Part shown: positions 23,084 through 33,017 of the stretch, piece after piece
Position numbering within the stretch: the first letter of the stretch is position 1
How the letters are laid out: each line of letters opens with the position of its first letter
From: Gloeophyllum trabeum ATCC 11539
Taxonomy: Eukaryota; Basidiomycota; Agaricomycetes; Gloeophyllales; Gloeophyllaceae
DNA length: 64,000 bases
Reading direction: 5' to 3'
NCBI RefSeq assembly: GCF_000344685.1
Contig: NW_006920410.1
Location: 1,820,608-1,884,607, forward strand
Notes under the pieces: model-generated
Databases searched by the model: none
What the model was told of the DNA's origin: nothing
The model's input: only the letters and a program-made list of their open reading frames with translations
Translations under genes and position numbers: made by a program

Positions 23084-23761
23084 ATGTCGGAAGCAGACGC
23101 GCAGACGGACTCTACGCCCACGTTGAATGTTAGAGACTTGCTAGGCTTACATCCTTTGTCTCCCAAACTCACAGATTTCCTCAACGCGCTTTTTGCCCGT
23201 CAGAATAAACCAGAGTTGGTACCGGAGATCAAGTCCTACCCTGACGCGGTGTACTTCAATTACTATTCTCTGGGTCTTAGCCTTTGCTTCTCCCCAGTGG
23301 ATGGATATAAGCCCAAGATGGGCTTGAGTCTACAAGATCTGCAGCAGGAACGTCTGGTCTTGGACAGCATAGACCTTTATAACGTCCCCAAACCATCTGG
23401 CGCTAACGCGGGGGAGAGCAAGTCTCGTAACAAGACCACCACCCCATCTTACTCGACCTATCCTCGCCTGCCTTTGATTCTGAAGATCGCTCCTACCACC
23501 TCGGATGGCAAGTCGCGGTCATCCCACTTGGAGATAAAACTGGACACTACAGGGAAACAGTTCGTCGAGTGCTTAGGCGAGCCAGATCGGAAGGGCGGTG
23601 GTGGAGGACCTTCAGCGGGATCCATTGGCATCTGGTGTGAATGGTCCAAGGACGGTATCATGGTTGAATTCGGGGGCGATGAAGCCAGGGGACCGAAGGC
23701 TTGGGAAACTGGGAAGGACGCTGCCTGGAAAGTTATCACGCTGTTCCCGCCGAAGTCATGA
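23084..23761 (+). CDS. Unnamed protein, single exon
   Basis: A single-exon gene of 225 residues. The ATG at 23084 (MSEADAQTDSTPTLNVRD) is preferred over an upstream in-frame non-ATG start. It contains GLHPLSPKLTDFLNALFAR, YFNYYSLGLSLCFSPVDGY, a Ser/Lys/Thr-rich linker, LPLILKIAPTTSDGKS, and a C-terminal half with a Gly-rich loop (KGGGGGPSAGSIGIWCEW) ending in KVITLFPPKS. No signal peptide, membrane segment or known catalytic motif is seen. The ordered hydrophobic pattern suggests a real folded protein, but I do not recognise the family. It shares a 152-bp promoter with seipin. Confidence 0.75.
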   Translation: MSEADAQTDSTPTLNVRDLLGLHPLSPKLTDFLNALFARQNKPELVPEIKSYPDAVYFNYYSLGLSLCFSPVDGYKPKMGLSLQDLQQERLVLDSIDLYNVPKPSGANAGESKSRNKTTTPSYSTYPRLPLILKIAPTTSDGKSRSSHLEIKLDTTGKQFVECLGEPDRKGGGGGPSAGSIGIWCEWSKDGIMVEFGGDEARGPKAWETGKDAAWKVITLFPPKS

Positions 23762-24312
23762 CCAGCATGCTGCAGAGATGGCTGACCGCCATGTGATATC
23801 TCTCCTCGCTGGGCCGTCCCTGTTTTCGTGAAGTCGTTGCACCACCTACTTTGTGCTCGTGATTTCATGTTGTAAGCAGCTCTTCATCTGAGGTTTGGCT
23901 ATCTCAGCTTGTCCTTACATCGGTCTACATGCCAGGAGATTCATGGATGCACTTACCAAGGCATTTACAATCACCTTAGCTGCCTGCCAGCGACCGTGAC
24001 GCAGTTGTCTTGATGCGGGCACATCACGTATTTAGGAGGTGGATAAGTAGCTGTTCGTGCAAGTGTAGTCTGTCTGTACATCTCGGTGGAACGTACGGCC
24101 GCCTCTCCCGCTGGGAACGCGTACGCAGGGACCTAAAGTTCTGTAGAGTGAATCATGTGAAAGATACATATCATCCGCACGCCACTGCTTCTTGCAGCTT
24201 GCGTTTGCTATAATAATGTCTCCAATGGAAATGCTATCACTCGTCCTAACCTTCCCTCTACCACACCACCCTACTTAACTGGCCCTCAAGTCCCTGGATA
24301 CGCTTAACCACC
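23762..24312. other. Intergenic spacer
   Basis: A 551-bp stretch between plus-strand genes. A CT-rich block at about 24240-24295 precedes the next start and probably marks its promoter. Nothing else is recognisable. Confidence 0.4.
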
Positions 24313-25047
24313 ATGGCTGCACCAGAATCGATGACCACTCAGAACCTCACCGCCGTGTTCGTCATGGTGAGCGTGTCATATGACAGTCTAACTTAGTGCT
24401 TGGGTGCTCATCCACGCCGTATTAGAACAAGACATTGAGTGACAGTACGGACAAGATCCTCGAGCTGCAGGGCGTCAGCTGGTTCAAGCGAAAGATCATC
24501 GCCAGCTCGTCGCTGACGCTGTACGTGAAGCACTACAAGAGCGAGTCAGATGGCCAAGAGCATATCGACATCAAGCAAGTCCTCAGTGGCGGTATCAGTG
24601 GCTCGGATGAAGAGCGGACTCTGGACTGGCAAGAGAGGCATAAGGACGACAGCACTTTCGGGGCCGTAATCGGCAAGTCGAAGAGGATGAAAGTTGAGGA
24701 AGTCGAGGACGAGTACTTGCGGAATGGATGGACTGAGGACACAATCGAGCATGGTGTTATTTGCTCGTACGTTGTCAGTGACACGGAGAAGAGCAAGACG
24801 ACGTGGACGGCGCACCAGGTGAGCTGTGTATATTGCAGGCAACTCGTGGGGTGCTGATCACTGCACAAAGATATGGGGTTTCGAAGTGGTCAACGAGGAG
24901 CGGAGACATGTAAGACACCTGAAGTTCACTGGACCCAAGGGCGAAGAAATCAAGGCCAGGTTGGTTTATGATTACTATGGTGAGTGTTCAAGTGAGTTGG
25001 ACAACGCGGGTGTTATTCAACCAATCGCACCAGGGGAGAACAATTGA
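24313..25047 (+). CDS. Conserved unnamed fungal protein
   Basis: Exon 1 (24313-24366) gives MAAPESMTTQNLTAVFVM. Exon 2 (24426-24818) begins NKTLSDSTDKILELQGVSWF and includes LTLYVKHYKSESDGQEHIDI and FGAVIGKSKRMKVEEVEDE. Exon 3 (from 24871) gives IWGFEVVNEERRHVRHLKF and RLVYDYYG. Phases match at each junction. The pattern of a short N-terminal N-L-T-x-x-F-x-M-N-K-T-L-S-D, then alternating strands, is a widespread but unnamed family in ascomycetes and basidiomycetes, possibly with a lipocalin-like barrel (inference). A 54-nt stop-free segment (24980-25033) with GTGAGT..CCAG ends looks like an intron; splicing gives a C-terminus YDYYGENN. Both isoforms share the same stop. Function unknown. Confidence 0.8.
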
Positions 25048-25361
25048 CTCGGCAAGACTCCTCAGTAGAGCAACAGATCTCACGCATTGTATATTATTTT
25101 GTTACCCGTACTCTAATGTATTCCATGATCTTGACGTTGCATCCCAAACATATACTGGTGGTCTCCGGAGGCTTGAGGTCCCCACAGACTGTACAGTAAT
25201 CTAATCTAGCCGACCCCGCACCGGAGCCTACTTACCCGGCAATGTCCGTGGGCGGAGACTGCTGCCGGTATTTGCCACCGGATCGAATCCGGTCAACACC
25301 TCCGCGTTGTGAGAGGAATGTTGCGAACGCCATACATGCCTGTTCCCATTCTGCTGGCCGA
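25048..25361. other. Intergenic spacer
   Basis: A 314-bp gap. A small hairpin-like stretch (CCGGATCGAATCCGG, about 25277) was seen but has no tRNA context. An in-frame ATG at 25242 could extend the next gene by 40 codons. Confidence 0.35.
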
Positions 25362-27479
25362 ATGGACGTTGGCTCGAGTTCAGGCTCGTCGCGGTTGACG
25401 CACGAAGACTCATCCTACATAACCAGCACGAAACCCCGATTCACTCCGGAACAGAGCTTTGAAGTGCAAGACTCTGAGGACTCCCATGCTGCGCATTCGC
25501 CCCAACGGTCAAGATCCTGGTACAAGAGGATTTATGCGGCATTTGGCATAAAACACCCAGGAGCTTATCAGAGGGTGGATAGGGTTCTTAAGTACCTGAG
25601 GGGACCTAGACCTAAAGTGGATTTGCGAGGTATGTGTACAGTGGCTTTGCTTCTTGATGTGCATACTTAGACTCGCACGTTCGTAGACCCTTCCCCCTTG
25701 CTAGACTATACCTTCCGCAGAGGCCACAAATCATTCAGTCTGGCCCTTGAGTCAACACTGATCCGTGTCACCCGTCCCTTAACGAACCCTTGGCTTTTCG
25801 TCCTCCTCGCAGCGGCCTATATTATCGGCCTCGCGTTCCTGTCGCGTGCAAACTCGTTTCAGACACCGTCCGATGCATGGGTGGATTGCACATCGACCTA
25901 CTGGCTTGCAAATGATGGATGTGGCCTAAACGGAGAAGCATGCGGACCGTTCGAGGATCAGACTTTCGACTTCCGCTGTCCGTCGCAATGCATGTCTGTC
26001 GTACTGCAGAACCCGAGGACAGTTGGGGATGAACAGGTTGACTTCGTCCCGCTCATAGTCGGAGGTGGGGACTCCAATAAGACGTATAGAGGCGACAGCT
26101 TCATATGCGCAGCAGCCGTGCAAGCGTGAGTGCAACTGTCCTAGCTTTGAATCATTGCGTTCTGAGATGGTGGTTTGGAATGTAGCGGCATGTTCAGTGA
26201 CACTACCGGTGGTTGTGCCACTTTGCAGCTGGCCGGAAACTTCACCGACTTCTTGGGTACAACCGCTCACGGTCTAACCTCAATAGGGTTTCCTACCGTA
26301 TTCCCACTATCCTTCCGGTTCAGCCCAAGCAACAGTCTTAGCCACTGTACGGACCTCCGCAACCCCGCTCTCGCCTTCGATATCCTGGTTACATGGCTCC
26401 TCTTCTGGATACTTCGACCCAGGCCTATCGTTCTTTACTGGTGCCTAGTCTGTATCGGCTACTGGCATGTTGCACTCTTCTCTCAGCCTCAAGGCACTCC
26501 TCCTCCTCTAGACACCGCGTTCGGCACTTTTCTACCCGCTCTATTCATTGCATATGGGTTCTGGCGACTTGCTTTCCGATTCGTGTTGCCTGCCTTCTCC
26601 AAGGCGCCAATCGAGGCGTCCATCTGGTACCTCGCAACCTTTTGGGCAGGCGTGCTCACGAATATTACCACGGATAAGATACCTATCGATCGACTCGTAG
26701 CTTCAGACATTGCTCAGCGGCCTGGCGCCGTCACGGCTCTGATTATAATCATCATTATCCTCGTCGTAATAGTAATCAACCAAATACGAGTCATACGAAA
26801 GACCGGGTGGTTGCCTCACTATGCCCGCTGGTATATCATAGGCGGGTTGGTCACTCTAGTCTTAGCACTCTTGCCTGGGTTGGAGCTTCGTATCCATCAT
26901 TATATTCTTGCAATGGTGCTTATTCCTGGGACGGCGTTCCCTACGAGGTTGTCTGCCATATACCAGGGATTCTTGCTTGGTATGTTCTTAAACGGCGCCG
27001 CGGCGTTTGGGTTTGATTCGATACTGCAGACGGTGGCAGATGTAAGTTACCGCTTCTCTGCAGGTCTCTGTCAACTGACCGTGCGTCTTTAATTAGCTTC
27101 GGCGGGACGCCCCGTTAGGCACTGATCTTCCGACCTTCCTGACGAACTCTACAACCTTCAACGCGTCCATTCCCCTTCAGAGCCAGGTAATCTTCTGGAG
27201 TCCAATCCCCGATGGCGAGTCATGGGACGGCTTCGCTTTATTGGTGGACGACGTCGAGCGTTACGTAGGCACGGCATTGAACTACTCACTGTCCTCGCTA
27301 CAAGCTGGACTACCGCATTTCTTCCGACTAGCGGTACGTATCTATACTATCGAGTGTGCCAGGCCCTGATACGTATCATATGATAGTTCACGAACAACGG
27401 GGAAGCTGGTGATTTCACCATGCCCGCTGCGCTCTGGCCGAACGGAACATGGACAGACCCCTTGCCTGGACCTTCTTAG
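25362..27479 (+). CDS. LCCL-domain polytopic membrane protein
   Basis: The chosen ATG at 25362 gives MDVGSSSGSSRLTHEDSSY; an upstream in-frame ATG at 25242 is possible. A cytosolic Ser-rich N-terminus leads to one membrane span (PWLFVLLAAAYIIGLAFLS, about 25800). An LCCL domain follows (about 25880-26240): DAWVDCTSTYWLANDGCGL, FDFRCPSQCMSVVLQNPR, TYRGDSFICAAAVQAG, then across an intron MFSDTTGGCATLQL. Its cysteines are present as expected. Six or more hydrophobic segments follow, including PGAVTALIIIIIILVVIVIN and WYIIGGLVTLVLALLPG. A short lumenal or extracellular tail ends in PNGTWTDPLPGPS with TAG at 27477-27479. The LCCL plus polytopic layout matches an uncharacterised fungal membrane protein family. 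The role of LCCL (possibly ligand binding) is not known here. Confidence 0.85.
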
Positions 27480-27991
27480 TTCTTCTGTGGACGGATCTAC
27501 TTGCGAACTTTCACACCTGTATCTGGACGTCTTAGTAGATAGGACAATCGCACGTCTGGTTTACATATATAGAGTTGTATTGAATGGACTCTGCTGACGT
27601 CTGAGACTCGAAACAGTTCGTCGAGGTTCGTTGCAACGTTTCTCGGACAGATGTCGGATTGACAACTACTGACAATGGTACCCGCAAAGAGGACCCCTAT
27701 GCCGGAAATGGGTGTCTGTGCGGGGGAAGAAGGATGCGATGGCCGTGATTGGTTCATGGGACACCCGCAGATCTGAGATCAAAGTGGCTTCAGCCACAAG
27801 CGAGTAAGCGAGGGTTGTGGCTCCGACCGAGGCTGCTTTCTTCAGTCTTCCCAGCTGGCTTCGTATCTTACCACATCCTCCGTATAAGAGGGACCGTCCG
27901 ATCTCCCACTGTCCCCTGCTGTCAAGTTCTAGCCGTCGTTCCATCCCTCTCGCTACTACAGCTACTACGCATCTGACGAGTCTCGAACACT
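27480..27991. other. Intergenic spacer
   Basis: These 512 bp lie between two plus-strand genes. Pyrimidine-rich sequence at about 27905-27965 precedes the next start. No recognisable RNA gene or repeat. Confidence 0.4.
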
Positions 27992-28832
27992 ATGCCTCCT
28001 ACCCGCGGAAACAAGGTCAATCCGAAGCGCAACTGTCGCACACCCGCGGCGAAACCACAACCGCCCTCGGGCAAAGAACACAATCCTTGGCTTGAGCCCC
28101 AAGATTTCTCTCGCTGGGAGAAACCGCTTGATCAAAGTGTGTGGGATCTAAAGGTGCTCGAGCACCAGGCCCACGTCGACGCCGTATACGACATCGTGCC
28201 CTTCTGGCTGAAGGGCATCGAAGCAGCGGAGAGGGGGCAAACGTTACGAATGATGGACTTCCTGGAGTCTTTGGACACCCAGGAGGAGGGCAGACGGGGC
28301 GAGGACGAGGAAGAGACCGACAACCCCTTCCTTCAGCCGGCCAGGGCGGACAACTGGGCTCAGTGGTATGATTCCTCTGACGAGCCGCAAGGAGAGTCCG
28401 CCGCACGTGATGACTGGGGGCGGCCCGCTGGCTACGCCGGGCAAGAGTGGGAGGAATCTGGGGATTCTGAAGAAGAGTGGAGGAAGACCTTGGAGGAATG
28501 CGAACGAGTGTCCCCGTGGAGTAAAGTTAACGTTATGAGGGACGAGGATGAAGCGAGCAAAGGTTGGATTGGGCAGGGTCAGAAGAAGTTCCGTCGGTCG
28601 TCTCGCAGTATGGATGGATTCCACCAGGATCCGTCGAGTTTAATCGAGCTTATTGCAAGTAAGCAAGGGGTTGATCCGCAAAGACGGAAGAACATGCATC
28701 GTTTCTTGGAGGTACGCCTTACGATGAGCGCCAGTGGTGACTGATATTGACGCTTTCCTTTCGCTTCAGCTCCCCGTTGAAGAGAAGCTGCAGACTATCG
28801 AAGCAATCATCCGCGACCTCAGGTCACGTTGA
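27992..28832 (+). CDS. Unnamed acidic protein
   Basis: The ATG at 27992 gives MPPTRGNKVNPKRNCRTPAA. Exon 1 runs to about 28711 and joins, after an intron ending TTCAG at about 28769, a short exon LPVEEKLQTIEAIIRDLRSR with TGA at 28830-28832. About 260 residues. It has a basic Pro-rich start, an ordered-looking segment (WEKPLDQSVWDLKVLEHQAH, then YDIVPFWLKGIEAAERG), a strongly acidic middle (EEGRRGEDEEETDN), and a C-terminal predicted helical region. No signal peptide or membrane span. I do not recognise the family. Confidence 0.75.
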
Positions 28833-29418
28833 ATTCCTACCACCACGATTCGAAACACGCCGTCTTATTTATCTTCTGTCTCTGCACACCGTCGCATTCA
28901 CTCGCATTGTTACCCTTGCATAGTATACCTCGTAATCTCGCATCCTTCTGCTGTCGGTCTAATGCAATGGATGGTCTCTAGTTGGTCCGTTTAACATGCG
29001 TGATGTACATTATATGCATATCTTTATTATCTCTGTGTATCTATTCGCGTAAATGCAATGTCTGTGTATTCGAACGGATGACGTTCTCTCGCTGCGTCAG
29101 TGGATGGGTGGGCCTCCGGCTCTGCGCGTATCTGAAGAACTGATCATCCAGTATTATCCAGAGAAGCGCCCCCAGTAATCCGCAGATTGGAACGTAGATA
29201 ACCCACACTCCCGCAGTAGAGAACGTGCTTGCGCGCATAGCCCGGCCAGCCAATTGCAACTTGAACGATACCCCGGGCCCGTACCTTACGATTTCGGCTT
29301 GGCACCGCCACCCAGGATCGGAAGTCACGGGGAATGACGCTACATAGCCCCGCACTGCGCGGTCATATAAAGGTCTCTCCAGAGAACGCCTCCAGTAGTT
29401 TCCTTCTACCATATCACT
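28833..29418. other. Intergenic spacer
   Basis: A 586-bp stretch. The first ~200 bp are T- and TGTA-rich, as expected for a 3' UTR. The rest leads to the WW-protein promoter. A long minus-strand open frame across 29041-29748 is mostly antisense to the WW gene and is not a credible gene. Confidence 0.4.
29366..29371 (+). promoter_or_regulatory. TATA-box candidate of the WW-domain gene
   Basis: TATAAA stands 47 bp before the ATG at 29419, in a GC-rich setting. Position and sequence fit a TATA element with a short 5' leader. Confidence 0.4.
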
Positions 29419-30338
29419 ATGAACACACCAAGCAACGAGAACATGCCCCCTTTGCCGGAGGGTTGGGTCCAAGAGTGGGACCCGAATTCGCAGCACCCGT
29501 TCTGGGTGAGTATGACTGTCCGATCCGTTAATGCCGCCACAGCTAACCAACGGGCATCGCAGGTCGATACAAAGGCCAATCCTCCGAGAGCCATCTGGAC
29601 CCATCCATTCGACGACGAGCAGTACTTGTCCGAGCATCCCGAAGTCCGCGAGAAACGCGAAGCGCAGTTGAGGGGTCGACAAGATTCCAAGTCGGACGGC
29701 TTGAAGCCGCCCTCGTACGACGAAGCATTGAGACGGCATTCGTATCACGGCGAGTCGTCGTCCGCTGGCCCTTCCCGACCTTCCGCTAGACGTGACGCGA
29801 GCTCACCGCCCGCTGGTGTGAGCGAGAAAGGCAAGGCAAAGGAGCGAGGATTCTTTGGCAAGATGAAAGACAAGGCCATCGGGACGAAGGAAGAGCGTGA
29901 GGAGCGCAAGAGGCAGATCAGACTGGTAAGTCATCAAGGCCATCCCAAGAGAACTAGTTTTTGACCAATTTCGGCAATTAGCTGGAGGAACAGCAGGAGA
30001 GGCAGCGGCAAGAGCTGATGAAGCAACGGATGGAGGCGATGCGTCAGCGTTACGCGCAGGGATATTCCGGCCAGTCCGCGTACAGTTCACGACCGATGTA
30101 TGGTCCCCCGGCAGGCAACCCCTACAGCATGACTGGCGGGTATGGGTACGGTGGATACGGCAGACCGCTCGGAGGCGGAATGGGAGGCATGGGAGGAATG
30201 GGCGGCTTCGGAGGTGGAGGTATGGCGCTGCCGCTATTGGGCGGGATGGCTGGTGGATTGCTGCTCGGAGACATGCTAGATGGCGGGTTTGGAGGAGGCG
30301 GATTGGATGGTGGTTATGATGACGGTGGCTTCTTCTAA
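29419..30338 (+). CDS. WW-domain protein with Gly/Met-rich C-terminus
   Basis: The ATG at 29419 gives MNTPSNENMPPLPEGWVQEW. After splicing of the intron starting near 29503 (GTGAGT) the WW domain reads LPEGWVQEWDPNSQHPFW then VDTKANPPRAIWTHP, with both signature tryptophans, aromatic F and the closing Pro. A linker with PPSYDEALRR, itself a potential PPxY WW ligand, follows. Then comes KERGFFGKMKDKAIGTKEE, a second intron (about 29925-29980), and a Gln/Arg/Met-rich helix (LEEQQERQRQELMKQRME). The last 100 residues are Tyr/Gly/Met-rich (repeats of GGM, about 30178-30205) and end GYDDGGFF. The architecture resembles yeast Wwm1-type proteins and fungal proteins at membranes; function is unproven. 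Confidence 0.88.
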
Positions 30339-30582
30339 GCCCAAGCTACTCGCGAAACTAATACGAGCGACCTTGGACGCGAGTGGCTCTGTCTCGAGAT
30401 ACCCTGTTCCCCGCAATATACATGTATCCACGTACTAAATTTTGTAGCATAGCGGATTGAATCTGCTTCATATACTTAGGACCTTCTATACACGTTGATG
30501 TAAAATCGCTTCGGTAACGTGAGTTTCGACTCCCGGGCGGATTGGACATGGCTGCTTTCACGGAATTAGAGGAGATTAGCCC

Positions 30583-31115
30583 AACTCAATATCGTTTCTC
30601 GTTTTCATTTTCTCGGGCGCACTGGCACCCCTTCTGCCGACGCGGCGACACGGAGAAACCCGAAGTTATTGAGCGTGCATTTTCTGGCGGATTTCTCGTC
30701 GCATGCTAGACACTGCTAGACACCACAGCTGTCAGATAGCTCGTGCTCATCCCACGTGCTGTATTCTCTGGCGGACTGGGACGGTATGTGGCAGTATCAG
30801 CAGGGTCACTATACTGGCCCTGCCCTAGCTCAGTAGTTGCAAGGGTGCCAGAACACAACTTAGTGCGCGTCCAACAGCGCGTCACAACAAGCCAAAACAT
30901 ATCGTATTAGGCAAGACATAAGCAACCGAGAGCCTGGTACATCAGTACAGCGCATGGCAATTGAAAGTCCGCCCCAGAGAAACGAGAGAAACAGCTCGAG
31001 GAGCTGTTTCTCGTTTTCTCGTTCGCGCTGAGATCCCAAGTCCGATGGCCGTTCGGCAGGGACCCCGAAAGGCTTCAGCGCACTGAGAAAATGAGCGAGA
31101 AACGCTTATTGAGTT
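30583..31115. mobile_element. Candidate MITE-like element A (imperfect terminal inverted repeats)
   Basis: The left end at 30583 reads AACTCAATA-T-CGTTTCTCG followed by CATTTTCTC. The right end, read in reverse complement from 31115, gives AACTCAATA-AG-CGTTTCTCG followed by CATTTTCTC. About 36 bp therefore match with a few differences. The 533-bp interval has no coding capacity, and an internal hairpin sits at 30986-31012. No clear target-site duplication was seen, so the boundaries are tentative. Confidence 0.5.
30986..31012. repeat. Hairpin, 12-bp perfect arms
   Basis: GAGAAACAGCTC, a 3-nt spacer, then GAGCTGTTTCTC. The same hairpin recurs 1,181 bp further right in repeat copy 2 (32167-32193). 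Confidence 0.8.
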
Positions 31116-31242
31116 CGACTATTTGTGGACCATTTCCGCGAGAGCATGTCGTGGACGAATGCCACAGTAATAGGGGAAGTCACGGTGCTCGTTTTAAGGA
31201 CCGTTTTAGCCTGGAACACGAAATCCGTTTTAGCCTCGTTTC

Positions 31243-31270
31243 TGCAAAACGGCTCTGGAGCCGTTTTGCA
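31243..31270. repeat. Hairpin, 13-bp perfect arms
   Basis: TGCAAAACGGCTC, a 2-nt spacer, then GAGCCGTTTTGCA. It lies among several copies of the heptamer CGTTTTA. The same hairpin is at 32424-32451 in copy 2. Confidence 0.85.
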
Positions 31271-31494
31271 CAAATCGCGAACACGGTTTTCGTTTTAGCT
31301 CGGCATCTCTCGGCATTTCAGTCTTAGGTAAGCTCGGAGTCGCAAATCCTCTTGCCATATCTAGGCTTAACTGAAGCCTTGGAGAACTTATGTCCCCTCC
31401 CGAGGTCTAGTTTGTGCTGGGAAGTGACAGTGTCCTTCTGTAGTATATACCAAGTGTTGAAAACCATCTCAACTTAAAGAGTGCTGTACCTAAA

Positions 31495-31870
31495 NNNNNN
31501 NNNNNNNNNNNNNNNNNNNNNNNNNNNNNNNNNNNNNNNNNNNNNNNNNNNNNNNNNNNNNNNNNNNNNNNNNNNNNNNNNNNNNNNNNNNNNNNNNNNN
31601 NNNNNNNNNNNNNNNNNNNNNNNNNNNNNNNNNNNNNNNNNNNNNNNNNNNNNNNNNNNNNNNNNNNNNNNNNNNNNNNNNNNNNNNNNNNNNNNNNNNN
31701 NNNNNNNNNNNNNNNNNNNNNNNNNNNNNNNNNNNNNNNNNNNNNNNNNNNNNNNNNNNNNNNNNNNNNNNNNNNNNNNNNNNNNNNNNNNNNNNNNNNN
31801 NNNNNNNNNNNNNNNNNNNNNNNNNNNNNNNNNNNNNNNNNNNNNNNNNNNNNNNNNNNNNNNNNNNNNN
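31495..31870. other. Assembly gap (376 N)
   Basis: A run of N. Both flanks carry the same ~805-bp sequence, so the size and even the existence of this gap are uncertain. Confidence 0.99.
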
Positions 31871-32676
31871 GATTTCTCGTCGCATGCTAGACACTGCTAG
31901 ACACCACAGCTGTCAGATAGCTCGTGCTCATCCCACGTGCTGTATTCTATGGCGGACTGGGACGGTATGTGGCAGTATCAGCAGGGTCACTATACTGGCC
32001 CTGCCCTAGCTCAGTAGTTGCAAGGGTGCCAGAACACAACTTAGTGCGCGTCCAACAGCGCGTCACAACAAGCCAAAACATATCGTATTAGGCAAGACAT
32101 AAGCAACCGAGAGCCTGGTACATCAGTACAGCGCATGGCAATTGAAAGTCCGCCCCAGAGAAACGAGAGAAACAGCTCGAGGAGCTGTTTCTCGTTTTCT
32201 CGTTCGCGCTGAGATCCCAAGTCCGATGGCCGTTCGGCAGGGACCCCGAAAGGCTTCAGCGCACTGAGAAAATGAGCGAGAAACGCTTATTGAGTTCGAC
32301 TATTTGTGGACCATTTCCGCGAGAGCATGTCGTGGACGAATGCCACAGTAATAGGGGAAGTCACGGTGCTCGTTTTAAGGACCGTTTTAGCCTGGAACAC
32401 GAAATCCGTTTTAGCCTCGTTTCTGCAAAACGGCTCTGGAGCCGTTTTGCACAAATCGCGAACACGGTTTTCGTTTTAGCTCGGCATCTCTCGGCATTTC
32501 AGTCTTAGGTAAGCTCGGAGTCGCAAATCCTCTTGCCATATCTAGGCTTAACTGAAGCCTTGGAGAACTTATGTCCCCTCCCGAGGTCTAGTTTGTGCTG
32601 GGAAGTGACAGTGTCCTTCTGTAGTATATACCAAGTGTTGAAAACCATCTCAACTTAAAGAGTGCTGTACCTTAAA
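31871..32676. repeat. Repeat copy 2 (right of assembly gap)
   Basis: Near-exact copy of 30690-31494. It starts at the first base after the N run and then continues into unique sequence including the right half of element B. The two 78-codon open frames at 31091 and 32272 are the same frame in the two copies and show no protein family features. Confidence 0.95.
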
Positions 32677-32885
32677 GAGGAATCACGGCTCTACATTGGC
32701 CTACAGTCAGTGGCTGTAAACGTTGTGTAAACGCGTGCTTGAATGAAGCGTTGAACGGCCCACAAAACGGATTTTATGTGGGGTGGTCACGGTTGATTTC
32801 GTTTTACGAGGCGTTTTAGAGGTCGACAACGAAATGCAAAACGGACGCTAAAACGGCCTTAAAACGCCAACCGTGACTTCCCCTA
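32352..32885. mobile_element. Candidate MITE-like element B (terminal inverted repeats)
   Basis: The left end reads TAGGGGAAGTCACGGT followed soon by CGTTTTAAGG and CCGTTTTAGC. The right end, in reverse complement, reads TAGGGGAAGTCACGGT followed by CGTTTTAAGG and CCGTTTTAGC, giving roughly 45 bp of imperfect inverted repeat. The interior is about 530 bp, non-coding, with many CGTTTTA/TAAAACG heptamers and the 13-bp hairpin. If the element is taken as GGGG..CCCC, both sides carry TA, compatible with a TA target duplication; AAT on both sides is an alternative. A truncated left half of the same element begins at 31171 in repeat copy 1. Confidence 0.65.
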
Positions 32886-33017
32886 ATACTAATAGCATCG
32901 TGAGAACCACGGCGCGACAAGCAAGCAGCCTGCTTCGTGTGGACGCGACGGTCCTACGCGCGTGTGCGGCGCCGGATTGCTCCTTCCCTTCCTCCTCGTT
33001 AACGAGCCTGCATTAGC

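Larger units (their letters stand above)
30690..31494. repeat. Repeat copy 1 (left of assembly gap)
   Basis: This segment is nearly identical to 31871-32676 at a constant offset of 1,181 bp. One substitution was seen (C at 30768 versus A at 31949) plus a single missing T at the very edge of the gap. It includes the right part of element A and the left part of element B. It ends exactly where the N run begins. Confidence 0.95.
30339..33017. other. Gene-free repeat-rich interval between WW gene and TRS85
   Basis: The 2.7 kb hold elements A and B, the duplicated block and the gap. The last ~130 bp before the TRS85 ATG are its presumed promoter. No credible gene was found. Confidence 0.7.

Noticed and set aside
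25270..25300. tRNA T-arm-like sequence (CCGGATCGAATCCGG)
   Set aside because: No anticodon arm, D arm or acceptor stem could be placed around it; it is more likely a chance hairpin.
31481..31900. Open frames running through the N run
   Set aside because: They consist almost entirely of unknown bases and cannot be evidence of a gene.
31091..32508. Two identical 78-codon frames (31091 and 32272)
   Set aside because: They are the two copies of the duplicated non-coding block and span the inverted repeats and hairpins; no protein features.
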